DNA from: Elusimicrobiales bacterium
GTDB lineage: Bacteria; Elusimicrobiota; Elusimicrobia; Elusimicrobiales; UBA9959
Direction: 5' to 3'
NCBI GenBank assembly: GCA_023701245.1
Contig: JAMPXK010000001.1
Location: 64,023-128,022 of the forward strand
Length of the DNA stretch: 64,000 nucleotides
In this document: one piece after another, positions 41,749 through 51,500 of the stretch
Layout of the letters: each line of letters starts with the position of its first letter
Position numbering within the stretch: position 1 is the stretch's first letter
Notes under the pieces: model-generated
Databases searched by the model: none
The model's input: only the letters and a program-made list of their open reading frames with translations
Told to the model about the DNA's origin: nothing
Position numbers and translations under genes: made by a program

Positions 41749-43428
41749 ATGAACGACTATAACGAGAAGAAAGAGAAAAAAGGCGGTTTCTGGTCGGCCT
41801 TGTCCGGCCTGTTCCGTGGCGGTTCCGGGGCGGGCGGCGCGTCCGGTTTCGGCGGAGCTGGCGCCGGGGCGGGCGGCATAGGCGGCGCGGCGCGGGGCCT
41901 TAGCGGCCTTGCCGGGCTTTTCTCCACCAAGGCCGGTATGGTGGGCATGGTGCTGGGCGGCGCTACCATAGCGGCAGGGGTCGGCGTCATCTATAACTTC
42001 ATAGGCCCCTCCTCCAATTCGGCTTATTCTCCGGATCTTTTTCAGAATAGTTACTACGAGGAAGAGGCCTCCAAGGCCGGCAGGGAGCGCGCCATGGCCC
42101 GCGAAGGCGCTTCCGCTTCCACCCTGGACATGTTCCGCGAGCAGGCGAAAAAGGACGGCATAGGGCTTGAGGGCGATGCCTCCACTGGCCAGGCCCCTGA
42201 TCCTAACGCCGAAGTTCCCGGCGCCTCCGCCGACGCGGCCGCCCCAGAAGCTCCCGCCGGCGTTCCAGGGGATAACATGCCCAGGCTGCAGTCCGCGGCC
42301 GGGTTCGGCTCCAAAGGCGGCGGTGGCGGCGGCAACAGCTTTATCCCGCGCATGCAGGGCGGCGGCGGCATGTCCGGAGGCATAGGCAGCCAGTTCTCTT
42401 CGGTTTACCGCCCGCCGGCCAAAGCGCTGGGCAAGACTTCCGGTATGTCCGCGGCGGCGGCCCGTGTAAAGGGCTCTCCGAAGTATGCGGTGCCTAATTT
42501 CAACAAGAAGGGCGCTTTCGGTCAGGCTAAATTCGCCAAGAACATGGGCAACCAGGCCAGGTACGGCAGCGACGTCGGCGCTAAAGGCCAGGCCGGGGTT
42601 CCTTTTGATACCGCCCAGCAGGCGGGCACCGGCGATGTGGGCACCCCCGCTACCGGTTCCGGCCTGGGCGGCGCAGGCGTTTCCAACGGCGCCAACCTGC
42701 GCGGCAACGATCCCAGCCTCAATAACAACGAAGTCACGCCTCCCAAGGTGCCGGATCCTGTGGACGTTTCTCCCTGGAAGGCCTGGACCGACAGGGCCAT
42801 GTACGCCATGCTGGCGGCAACCGTCCTGATCCTTCTGACCAAGGTGCTGGCCAACTTCGCCAAGGGCGTGCCCTGGATGTATATGGCAGCCATGGTTACC
42901 GCGTATGCCGCTATGGCCGCCGCGGCCCTGGTAATAGTGTCCGGCATGATGCTGATGAGCAAGTACGGCCAGAAATGGCAGGGCGCCATGTACCTGGTGG
43001 CTGGCGCCATGCTGATGTGGCAGGCCTATCAGGCTTTGGCCGGGGTTGGTGAGGCCGCGACAAAAGCCGGGGCTAACCTGGGTTCTATGGGCAAGGCCTG
43101 TCCCGGGTATAATGCCTCCACTGCCTTCGGCAACAGTATGTCGGCTCCTGGAGCTTCAATGGAAACCATGGGGAACAGCGGCTGGACCACCGGCAGCGGG
43201 GCCGAAGCCACGATAACCCCTCCGGAAGGGGTCAATACTATCGCGGGCAGCAACGGGGCTACCGGCTATGCCGTCCCCAATGCCACCGCCGGCGGAGGGA
43301 CTATCTATTCTGGCGGACCCGGCAGCACGGCTACTACCGTGACTCCACAGGGCAATGTGCTGGCGCCTGGTGGGCAGCCTAGCGGTTTGAATTATAATTT
43401 CGGCAACAACACAATGACCAATCCGTAG
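41749..43428 (+). CDS. Gly-rich multi-span membrane protein, cluster member 3
   Basis: Unrecognised 559-residue protein. Residues 1-60 start with the basic MNDYNEKKEKK and are then Gly/Ala-rich; 62-85 is a span; LDMF lies at 126-129; residues 140-335 are low-complexity (Gly, Ala, Pro, Asn) with a conserved-looking KKGAFGQAKFAKN block. DVSPW at 339-343 introduces a C-terminal domain of three to four spans (about 347-435), followed by a Gly/Thr-rich tail with one Cys. The layout, the EKKEKK start, LDMF, FGQAK and DVSPW are shared with member 4, so the two are divergent paralogues. GGAGG lies 5 bases before the ATG. Confidence 0.75.
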   Translation: MNDYNEKKEKKGGFWSALSGLFRGGSGAGGASGFGGAGAGAGGIGGAARGLSGLAGLFSTKAGMVGMVLGGATIAAGVGVIYNFIGPSSNSAYSPDLFQNSYYEEEASKAGRERAMAREGASASTLDMFREQAKKDGIGLEGDASTGQAPDPNAEVPGASADAAAPEAPAGVPGDNMPRLQSAAGFGSKGGGGGGNSFIPRMQGGGGMSGGIGSQFSSVYRPPAKALGKTSGMSAAAARVKGSPKYAVPNFNKKGAFGQAKFAKNMGNQARYGSDVGAKGQAGVPFDTAQQAGTGDVGTPATGSGLGGAGVSNGANLRGNDPSLNNNEVTPPKVPDPVDVSPWKAWTDRAMYAMLAATVLILLTKVLANFAKGVPWMYMAAMVTAYAAMAAAALVIVSGMMLMSKYGQKWQGAMYLVAGAMLMWQAYQALAGVGEAATKAGANLGSMGKACPGYNASTAFGNSMSAPGASMETMGNSGWTTGSGAEATITPPEGVNTIAGSNGATGYAVPNATAGGGTIYSGGPGSTATTVTPQGNVLAPGGQPSGLNYNFGNNTMTNP

Positions 43429-43544
43429 GGGACTGTCTACAATGCTTCCACGGGTTCGGTTGTGCGTACTGCGGGTGCCGGGTCGATATGATCCTGTGCG
43501 TGTGTTGTGAGTAATGTTTTAGCGAGGGTTTTGCTGGAGGCGTT

Positions 43545-45023
43545 ATGAACGACAATCTGCCTGATATAAACTTTAAGGAAAAGAAAGAGAAGAAGAAGGG
43601 CATAATAGGCTGGCTGCGCGGCAAGTTCGGCGCGGGCTCGCGCGGCGGCGCCATGGGCGAAGCCGGGCTTATGAACCCTTCCGCCATGAACGTGGGCCGG
43701 GCCATCGGGGCGGGCAAGTTCGGCGCCTCCGGCGGACTGGCCGGCCTGCTGGCCGGTAAGGCCGGGATACTGGCCACCATAGCCGCGGTGGCGGTGGCCA
43801 GCGGCGTTTACCTGGCCAACCAGGCGCCTGCGCCCTCCGGCAGCAACAGCGCTTTCAGCGGCGGCAAGGTGCAGGACAATTATGTGCCTGCCATCCTGCG
43901 CAGCCAGGCCGCCAACCAGGGGTCCTCGCTGGACATGTTCAAAGATACCAACAAGAACGCCGGCCTGGCCATGGAAGAGGACCCTTCCAAGAAGAACCAG
44001 GGCAAGCCCGGGGAAGGGGATCCCGCGGCGGCCGGTGAGGGGGAGGCGCAGCCGGAGCAGCCCGCGGCGCCCGACCAGAACAACATGGCCCAGGACATGA
44101 TGGGTAAGCTGCAGGGCGGCGATATAGGGTCCCTCTCCAGTTCCCTTGGCGGCGGTTCCAATAAGTTCTCCGCCATGGGCGGCTTCGGCAACAAGTTCAA
44201 CCAGGGCCAGGTGGGCGCCAAGACCGGCCTCAGTTCCAATATAGGCTCCGGTTTCCAGGGCCTGCCCAAGTTCGACGCCCGCAAGGGTAAGATGACGGCG
44301 ATGAAGGCCTCCTCCAAGCCCATCTTCTCCAAGAGCGGCGCCGGCAAGAAGGGGAAATTCGGCACCGGGGCTTTCGGCCAGGCCAAAGGCCTGCGCAGCA
44401 CGCAGAAATCTTATACCGGCAACCAGATAGACCCTATGGCCGGCACGCAGAACGCTGCCTGGACCGGCAGTACGCCCGAAGGCAGCACCAGCGGCGGCAC
44501 CGGTCTTAACGACGGCGGCGCCGGCATCATGTCTTCGCCTTCGCTCGACAACTCCGGCAGCGGCGGAGGCGGCGGCGGCGCAGGCGTCCCGGAAGAGCCC
44601 GCGGTGCCTGAGGCTCCGGCTCCCACCGACGTGAGCCCCTGGGCCAGCGCGGTGTCGATGGCGATGATGATGATAATGATCTCCTGCGTGCTGTCCGCCA
44701 TCGGTTCCTACCTCATATCCATAGGTTCCAAGACCGCAGCGGCCGTCTCGTTGGGTCTGTTCCTCTACTGGGCGGGCATGGCGTTGTGTATTGTCGCCGC
44801 CATGCTGGCCGCTTTCGCCATCTATCAGGCCATCACGATCATGACACAGCATGGGCAGGCCATGCTGGGTACCGTTTATCTGTTGGGCGGCGCCGCAGCC
44901 ATGGCGGCGGCCTATTTCGCCATGACAGGTACCACGCCTGGCAATCCCAGCGGTACCGCGATGGTCCTTGCCGCTGCCGGCGGCGTGCTCTCCATGATAG
45001 GGAGCATGCTTGGCGGCAAGTAG
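43545..45023 (+). CDS. Gly-rich multi-span membrane protein, cluster member 4
   Basis: Unrecognised 492-residue paralogue of member 3: basic start (KEKKEKKKG), span at about 71-92, LDMF at 129-132, a Gly/Pro/Asn-rich middle with GAFGQAK near residue 275, a GGGGGAG run near residue 345, DVSPW at 362-366, and four spans from about 368 to the end. It contains a single cysteine. GGAGG precedes the ATG. A possible promoter (ATGACC-18-TACAAT, -10 at about 43437) overlaps the end of member 3. A strong terminator follows the gene. Confidence 0.75.
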   Translation: MNDNLPDINFKEKKEKKKGIIGWLRGKFGAGSRGGAMGEAGLMNPSAMNVGRAIGAGKFGASGGLAGLLAGKAGILATIAAVAVASGVYLANQAPAPSGSNSAFSGGKVQDNYVPAILRSQAANQGSSLDMFKDTNKNAGLAMEEDPSKKNQGKPGEGDPAAAGEGEAQPEQPAAPDQNNMAQDMMGKLQGGDIGSLSSSLGGGSNKFSAMGGFGNKFNQGQVGAKTGLSSNIGSGFQGLPKFDARKGKMTAMKASSKPIFSKSGAGKKGKFGTGAFGQAKGLRSTQKSYTGNQIDPMAGTQNAAWTGSTPEGSTSGGTGLNDGGAGIMSSPSLDNSGSGGGGGGAGVPEEPAVPEAPAPTDVSPWASAVSMAMMMIMISCVLSAIGSYLISIGSKTAAAVSLGLFLYWAGMALCIVAAMLAAFAIYQAITIMTQHGQAMLGTVYLLGGAAAMAAAYFAMTGTTPGNPSGTAMVLAAAGGVLSMIGSMLGGK

Positions 45024-45040
45024 GCGTTTTTCCGCCTGTG

Positions 45041-45086
45041 CCCTGCCTCCCCGCGGTGTGTCTGCGGGGGGGCAGGGTTTTCTTTT
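45041..45086 (+). terminator. rho-independent terminator
   Basis: A 14-base-pair stem (45041-45054 with 45064-45077, one T-G wobble) is followed by TTTTCTTTT. Confidence 0.9.
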
Positions 45087-45110
45087 GATGCTTTTTGTCC
45101 GCCACGCGAT

Positions 45111-46487
45111 ATGAAAGTAGCTTTCATACGGCCGCCTTTCCCTCCGCCGCACTGGCTTATAGGGCTGATCCGGGACCACGATTTCCCTCTCGGGATAGGG
45201 TACCTGGCTGCCGTGCTGTCGCGCGCGGGCAACGAGGTCAGGGTCTTCGACCCGGAGGCCGTCTCCCAGCCGTTGGAAAAAATGTGGGCCGAGCTCGAGA
45301 AGTTCAAACCGGACCTCGTCGGGATAACTACCGTTACGCCCAGGTTCGAGGTGGCGGTCAAGCTGGCCAGGGAAGCCAAAAGACGTCTTAAATGTCTCGT
45401 GATAATGGGGGGGCCTCATGCCACCGCCCTGCCCCGCTCCACCCTGTTGGCCGCGAGATGTCTCGACGCGGTGATCATGGGAGAGGCCGAGTCTTCGATG
45501 CTGGCCGTCGCCGCGGGATTCAACGCCGGGGGCAAGGTGGATTTTAACCGGATACCGGGTGCGGCGTTCTTCGAGAACTGGAATTACAGGGAGATCCCCC
45601 GGCCCGAGTTCATACAGGACCTGGATGCCATCCCCTATCCGCAGCGCGACTTCGTTCACCTCAGGGCCTACAACAGGAACCGCGTCATGTTCGGGGGGGT
45701 AAGGTGCGCCACTGTAATGTCCAGCCGGGGTTGCCCTGGGCGCTGCACCTTCTGCGCCAACATCTGCACCGGCAGGAAGCTGCGCCTGCGCGGGCCCGAG
45801 AATTTCGTCGGGGAGATGGAATTCCTCTCGAAGGACCACGGGGTAAAATATTTCCAGATCTACGACGACTGCTTTACCGCGGACCCGAAGCACGTGGAGG
45901 CCGTCTGCGACCTGATACTTTCCAGGGGCCTCAGGATCCGGTGGGGGGCCTTCGGCCGCGTTAACACGGTGCAGGACGAGCGGCTGCTGCGCAAGATGAA
46001 ACGTGCCGGCTGCATGCATATGCTCCTGGGGATAGAATCGGGCAACCAGCGTATCTTGAATCTGATGCGCAAGGGAACGACCCTGGAGGCGGCCGAGAAG
46101 AGCTGCACCCTGCTTCGCAAATGCGGGATATCCTATTCCAACTCCTTCATGCTTGGATGCGAAGGGGAAACGCTGGAAACGGCCAGGGACACGATAGTTT
46201 TCGCGGAAAAATTAGGCTCCGAAATGTTCAATTTCGTCATACTTATCCCGTTTCCCGGCACCGAGCTGTTCGAGAAGTACTACAAGGATTTTGACAGCCC
46301 TGACACGGACTGGGAGAATTGGTGCTCCCAGGAGGACAATAGGCCGTATCCCATGCGTCATACCTCACTGACGATGGAGCAGCTGATCTCCCTTCAGATG
46401 GAGGCGGGGCTTAGGTATACGCGCAGCCCGGTAAGGTTCATGCGGGCCATGCGTTTCGGGCTGCGGGAACTGGGACTGGCACTATGA
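45111..46487 (+). CDS. B12-binding-domain radical SAM enzyme
   Basis: A 458-residue radical SAM protein of the class with an N-terminal cobalamin-binding domain (about 1-140; IMGGPHATALP near residue 99) and a radical SAM barrel with the cluster motif SSRGCPGRCTFCAN near residue 206. Later marks are YFQIYDDCFTADPKHV near residue 248 and LLGIESGNQRILNLMRKGT near residue 306, as in the HpnR/BchE-like Elp3 superfamily. Substrates of such enzymes include lipids, hopanoids, peptides and tetrapyrroles. The gene has no ribosome site before its ATG. It sits between members 4 and 5 of the Gly-rich cluster after a terminator, so cotranscription is doubtful, but maturation of a cluster protein or lipid is possible. 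Confidence 0.88.
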   Translation: MKVAFIRPPFPPPHWLIGLIRDHDFPLGIGYLAAVLSRAGNEVRVFDPEAVSQPLEKMWAELEKFKPDLVGITTVTPRFEVAVKLAREAKRRLKCLVIMGGPHATALPRSTLLAARCLDAVIMGEAESSMLAVAAGFNAGGKVDFNRIPGAAFFENWNYREIPRPEFIQDLDAIPYPQRDFVHLRAYNRNRVMFGGVRCATVMSSRGCPGRCTFCANICTGRKLRLRGPENFVGEMEFLSKDHGVKYFQIYDDCFTADPKHVEAVCDLILSRGLRIRWGAFGRVNTVQDERLLRKMKRAGCMHMLLGIESGNQRILNLMRKGTTLEAAEKSCTLLRKCGISYSNSFMLGCEGETLETARDTIVFAEKLGSEMFNFVILIPFPGTELFEKYYKDFDSPDTDWENWCSQEDNRPYPMRHTSLTMEQLISLQMEAGLRYTRSPVRFMRAMRFGLRELGLAL

Positions 46488-46499
46488 CGCGTGTGCCCC

Positions 46500-46583
46500 T
46501 TGACATGTCAATGTTCTTATGATATAATATAGATAATAATAGGCTTCGCCCTGAACCTTTTAAAAATCGTGTCAGGGAAAGTT
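46500..46583 (+). promoter_or_regulatory. perfect consensus promoter and conserved RNA leader of Gly-rich gene 5
   Basis: TTGACA (46500-46505), 17 bases, TATAAT (46523-46528): an exact sigma-70 consensus. The -35 lies in the 12-base palindrome TTGACATGTCAA. Twenty bases after the -10 comes the stem CCCTGA/TCAGGG (46549-46554, 46572-46577) and GGAAAGTT (46576-46583), matching the leader at 40705-40740 in order and spacing. Confidence 0.75.
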
Positions 46584-46658
46584 GTAGTTTTGTCTTTATA
46601 ATTTTTGGCGAAACTCGCGGTGTAGCGGTTCCTCGGCCCCGGCGGACGGGAGGAGAAT

Positions 46659-48278
46659 ATGGGCAACAAATTCATAGAGAAGCACAGGCGGAAGTCCCTG
46701 CTCGCCTCGCTATTGTTCATTTTCCGGGGCCGCGGGAAGTTCGTAGCCATCCTGCTGATGGTCACCATACTTTCCGTTCCTTTCGTGATTTCCGGGGAGA
46801 CGCTCGGCCGTATCATAGAGCTGCGCCCCGTGGCCGCGTTCCTGCGCTCCATAGGCATGAGCAGCGTGGTCTCCTCGCTCAATCCCAAGTACTCCAACGA
46901 CCTGCTCAAGGCGGCGCTGGACAAGGCGGCGGAAGACAGCGCCAATAACTCCTTCTGGAACAAGTTCCTAAAGAGCATCAACGCCACGCTGCCCCCGGCG
47001 GGCAGCGGTTCCTCCATGGCCATGATCCGCGGCGGCGGGGATATTTTCGGCCTGCCGGAGATCAAGGACCCCAAGGGCGCCAAGGCCGGTCCCGGCCAGG
47101 TTAAGGGCGTGGTCAACGAGGAGGAGCGGGCGCGCGGCGAGACGGGCGACGAGGTCAACCTGGAGTCGCTCCTGGCCGGCGGGCCCGGCGGCGCGGGCGC
47201 TGACGGCGGGCTTTACGGAGATTTGATGGGGGAGAACCTGGCCGGCCGGTTCGGCGGTTCCAGCAATTCCCCTTACATGGGCAGCAGCATGATGGGCGGC
47301 GGGCCCTCCGTGGGCGGGCGCACGTCCGGCATGTACAACAAGGTTTACAGCCAGGCAGGCAGCAAGGTGCCGCTGCCCGGCAAGCCGGCCAAGGTCAATA
47401 CCAAGACCATGGGCCGCGTGTCGGGGTTCACCTGGAAGAACGTGGGCTACAAGAACAAGAACGCCAAGATGGACGTGAAGATAGGCAACCAGCGGCCTAT
47501 GTTCCAGCTGGCGCAGACCTTCGCCATGACGGCCACGGCCTTCAAGTCCAAGAGTTCCGCCACCGAGTACCAGGCCGCCTATACCGGCGCCACTTACGAC
47601 GGCAACGACGTGAACCTGGACGTGATGGAGACCGACGCTGCTGGCACGGTGGTGCCCGACACCGCCATGACCGGGGACCTTATAGACGGGGCCGTGGGCA
47701 TGCAGGACGCCGCCAAGCTGTGTTCCGACGCGCAGGGCACCAACGGCGCCAAAATGTCGGAAGACGGCAAGATGATAGACGATATTTCCAAGACGCTGGG
47801 CAAGCCGCCCAAGTGCTGCGGCAACGTGGATTCCTGGAACGGCAAGATAGACAGGATCATTTCGTACTGTCACGACTTCAACATCAACGAGGCCCAGTTG
47901 GCGGCCGCCTGCCAGAACAAGAGCAATCCCATGGACTGCGGCGGCTACAACAGCATGAAGATCAAGAAATGCTCGAAGCTCAAATGCTTCCTGAGCATCA
48001 TCATCGCCATCCTGATGATCATGATAGGCGGCTTCTTCGCCATGCCTTTCCTGGTCGCGGCCGGCGTGGGCATGCTGGTGTCTCAGCTGGTGCCCGGTAT
48101 CTTCGGCCAGATCCTGGGCGCTCTTATAACGCTGGGAGCCGGCCTCTTCATGGCGGGAGGGTTGGCCAACTTCATTACGGCCTCCCTGAAAGTGTCCATG
48201 GAAAATGTCCTGACCACCATAATGACCATCTCCGGCAAGATAGCCGGGACGGACGGCGGCGGGGACGAGGAATCTTAA
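46659..48278 (+). CDS. Gly-rich membrane protein with Cys-rich domain, cluster member 5
   Basis: Unrecognised 539-residue protein. Basic N-terminus, span at about 26-45 (KFVAILLMVTILSVPFVI), Gly/Met/Ser-rich middle (130-250), a region with MFQLAQTF and YQAAYTG (about 285-310), a Cys-rich domain from residue 353 to 442 (KCCGN, SYCHDF, AACQN, MDCGG, KKCSKLKC) suited to several disulfides, and two to three spans at about 443-512. GGGAGGAG gives a strong ribosome site. It is transcribed from a perfect promoter through a 130-base leader. Of the cluster it is the most likely to have a folded extracytoplasmic domain. Confidence 0.75.
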   Translation: MGNKFIEKHRRKSLLASLLFIFRGRGKFVAILLMVTILSVPFVISGETLGRIIELRPVAAFLRSIGMSSVVSSLNPKYSNDLLKAALDKAAEDSANNSFWNKFLKSINATLPPAGSGSSMAMIRGGGDIFGLPEIKDPKGAKAGPGQVKGVVNEEERARGETGDEVNLESLLAGGPGGAGADGGLYGDLMGENLAGRFGGSSNSPYMGSSMMGGGPSVGGRTSGMYNKVYSQAGSKVPLPGKPAKVNTKTMGRVSGFTWKNVGYKNKNAKMDVKIGNQRPMFQLAQTFAMTATAFKSKSSATEYQAAYTGATYDGNDVNLDVMETDAAGTVVPDTAMTGDLIDGAVGMQDAAKLCSDAQGTNGAKMSEDGKMIDDISKTLGKPPKCCGNVDSWNGKIDRIISYCHDFNINEAQLAAACQNKSNPMDCGGYNSMKIKKCSKLKCFLSIIIAILMIMIGGFFAMPFLVAAGVGMLVSQLVPGIFGQILGALITLGAGLFMAGGLANFITASLKVSMENVLTTIMTISGKIAGTDGGGDEES

Positions 48279-48592
48279 GCCCGTGGTAAAGCCGTACAGG
48301 AGGAAGCAGGTGCCGGACAACATCAGTGAGGCGGCGGAGTGAAGGTTTTCAGACCTGCGGAGTTTTCCTCCGGGAGCGCCCGGTAGGCGTTCCGGCTTTG
48401 CCGGCGGGCTTTTCTATGGTCTTTTTACGTCGTGTGGCGCCGTGGGCCTAAGGGCCCAGAAGGACAAGGGTCCAATGACACTTGGCTGCGGCGCGGATAT
48501 TAGGTACATTATAATCGGAAAGGTGTAATGCCGCTTTTCAGGCTTGGTATATTAATAGGAACGTCAGTTAAATCGCGGACCCGGAGGCAGTT
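48279..48592 (+). promoter_or_regulatory. 314-base intergenic region: small ORF, hairpin, promoter element
   Basis: No full gene is visible. A small frame from GTG 48283 (19 residues, KPYRRKQVPDN...) contains AGGAGG placed 6 bases before an in-frame GTG; it may be a remnant. A nested hairpin GCCCG/CGGGC enclosing CCGGC/GCCGG (48378-48409) runs into TTTT and could terminate the member 5 transcript. TATAAT at 48510-48515 is the best -10 for member 6, but no convincing -35 is found at 17 bases. Confidence 0.45.
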
Positions 48593-51500
48593 ATGAACTT
48601 CTACAACGAAGATGAGAAAAAGGACGGGGCGCCGGTATCTCCCGGGGCGTCTTTCAATAAAAAGTCCTCCTTTGGAAAAGCGCCGCTTTTCTCCAGGAAC
48701 GCAGGCGGCCTGATGGACCGCATCAAGAACCTGTCGCGCAAGGACATGGCTTTCGTGGGTATAGGGCTCAGCGTGCTGGTGATGGCGCCGGTGGCCGAGT
48801 ACATGATGTCCAAGCCTTCCAGCGACAACCTGCTGACCCCCGGTTTCGGTTCCAGGGAAGGCGGCTCCGTTTCCGGCCTTTACGAACCCGGCATAAACGC
48901 TCTCAGCCAGGGTTCCGCAGACGGTTCCGGAGAAGTGATAACCCCGCTCAGTTCCCGCGACCCCGCGTCGCTGATCCTGGGTTCGCAGCCGGCCGCGCCG
49001 GCCGCTCCTCCGCCCGCTCCGCCCGCCACGACTTTCCGCGATTCCATGAAGGACGTGGGCCGCGCGGCTTTCTCCGAGGCCTCCAAGGCTGCGCCCTCGC
49101 CTACGCCCATTCCCAAGATGCAGGCGGCGCTGCGCAACTTCGGCTCCTTCTTCAGCGGCGGCGACAGCACCCGCACTTCCGGCGGCCTGAGCGGCGGCAA
49201 GATCATAGACGACGCCAAGTCCGCCTCTTCCAAAGCGGCCAAGCGCTCCATGGTAGGTCCCGTGGCCATGCCCGGCTACAAGGGCGTGGCTTCCAATACC
49301 CCTAACAGTTCCTCCAAGGGCGCTTTCGAAAAGCTCCGCTCCGCGGCCGATAAGGCGGCCGGCAACTTCACCGGCGGGTCCGCCGTAAGCGCGCTGGACA
49401 AAGCCGCGGCCGATTCCCTTAACCTCGGTGCGGGCGGCGGCGGCATGGGCTACGGCAACGAGTCTGAAAAGACCGCCAAGACTTCCGGCAACACCAACAA
49501 GTACGACCGCAACCGCTCCGGCGAGTCGCTCGCCGAGATGATGGCCAAGCAGCGCGCGCAGAAAGCGCTGGAATGGGAGTTCTATAAGAAGTACGAGATC
49601 CCCAAGCAGCTTATCAATGCCATTCTCACCGGCATCACAGGTCCCCTTACGGAAATGGTGTCCGGCAGTATGAAGACCATTCTGGGCATGAATCCGGGGC
49701 CCGCGCCCAAGTGCTGGAACCCGGCCGAGTGTCCGGATGGTACCAGTTGCGGCCAGGCCGCGCGCGACGCCTGGGGCGCCAACTGGGCCGCCACGCATAA
49801 ATTGACCGAGCTCTGCTCCCGCGGCGGCGGGCCTGTCGTATACGGCAGCAAGGTCGGTAAAGATTCCGCTATAAGCATGGCAGAGGTCTGCGTCTGCGGT
49901 AAGGGCGGTTCTCCTACCGTCGGTGGCGGTTCCACGCCTCCCGGCGGTACTCCGCCCGCCCCGGGCCAACCTCCCGCTCCGGGCCAACCTCCCGCTCCGG
50001 GTCAGCCTCCCGCTCCCGGTCAGCCTCCCGCTCCCGGTCAGCCCCCGGCCGCCGGCAATACCACGGTCCCGGCTTCCGATTCCGCGGTCTTTTCCGCCTA
50101 TGACGACGCGTTGCGCGGCATAGTTGCCAAGACCCTGGAAATAGAAAGGGCCCTTGCCGGGGAAACCCGCAATCCCGCACAGATGACCGAGCATTTCAAG
50201 AACTTGGACAGCCGGTTCGACAGTCTTAATGCCGCCGGCAATGGCCAGTTGAGAGCCGCCTTTACCCGGCTGGGCTCCGAGGCCGCGGAGGCGGCCCAGG
50301 CTTACCACAACCTGGCCAACGCCAAGCAGGGTGAATTCCAGACCCTGGCCGGCGAGCACCGCGTCTATTCCCGGGCGGTTACCCGCATAGAGGCCGATAT
50401 CGCAGCTACCAGGCTTCAGACCAAGGTAGACGCTGCCACCGGCGCGCAGGCGGATCCGATCGCCGCCGGCAGCCGCGTTAGAGAGGTGGTTGCCGCTCAC
50501 AGAGAGTACATAGACCCTAAAGTGGCCGGCGCCCGCGGCCTGGTAGAGGCTCATGCCAAGATCGCTCCCGCGCTGGTGCAGCAGGCCGGCCAGTCCTCCG
50601 GGATCGCTAATTCCCTTCTGACCAACCACTCCGGTGTCGTAGCTTCCGCCAAGGGCATACTTTCCCAGGAAAGCCTGGCCCAGCCGGCCAAGCTCAGCCA
50701 GGCCACCGGCCGCCCCGCCGTGCAGGTGGCCGCCCCCGCGGCTCCCGCAGCTGCTCCCGCCGCCGGAGAAGCGCAGCCTGCCGCCTCCCAGCCGGACCGC
50801 CAGGCCGCCGAGCCCGCAGCCGCGGATAACGCCACTGCTCCGCTGAAAACGGTGGTGCTGACCTTGCGCGCCGCCAAGTGGGAGGGCCTGTGGCAGCCGC
50901 CTCACCCGCTTGACGCCACCGATGCCCATACGGCAGAGGCAGCCGCCTGGTCCGCCTTCGAGAACAGCCTCTCTGCGGAAACTCCCGCGACCCTCGCTCC
51001 CGCGGCTAATTTCGTGGCCGCGGCCGACCGCAACATGAAGATAAAGTCCGTGTCGGTGGATAAGGCCGGGGACCTTTCCGGCAACGTGACCAGCATGATG
51101 ACCACGGCCAGGGAACATATCTCCACAGCCAAGACTGCCATCATGCTGCGCGTCAGCGACTGCTATTTCAGCGAAGCCGGCTGCACAGGCACCACGCCCG
51201 CGCAGCCGCCGGCCCCGCCGCAACCGCCGGCCCAGCCTCCCGCCCCGGTGAGGCCGCCCGCCCCGCGTCCTACGAATCCTCCCGCCACTAACCCGGCGCC
51301 GCGTCCCACGGTGGACCAGCAGAAGCTGAACGGCTACCGCAGTGAGATCGTGGCCCGCAACCAGACCATCAGCGAGCGCAAGGCCGAACTGACCACGGCC
51401 GAGGCGCGGCTTGCCGCGGCCAACTCCAATTACGCCGACAGGAACAGCCAGTGCGGCCACATCCTCTCGGTGCACCAGACCGCTTGCATAAACAACCTGC

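Noticed and set aside
43437-46019. An 860-codon antisense frame spanning cluster member 4 and the radical SAM gene
   Set aside because: It runs across two genes and a terminator on the other strand, has low-complexity composition and no start signal.
39402-48278. Type IV secretion (VirB6/TrbL-like) identity for the multi-span cluster proteins
   Set aside because: Multi-span Gly-rich C-termini are vaguely similar, but no VirB4/VirD4 ATPase, VirB8-10 or relaxase motif occurs in the window.
48283-48342. A 19-codon gene (KPYRRKQVPDN...) after cluster member 5
   Set aside because: Too short and with no ribosome site before its GTG; mentioned only as part of the intergenic description.
49961-50050. 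Short direct repeats as a CRISPR array
   Set aside because: Repeats are contiguous without spacers, lie in frame inside a gene and no cas genes are near.
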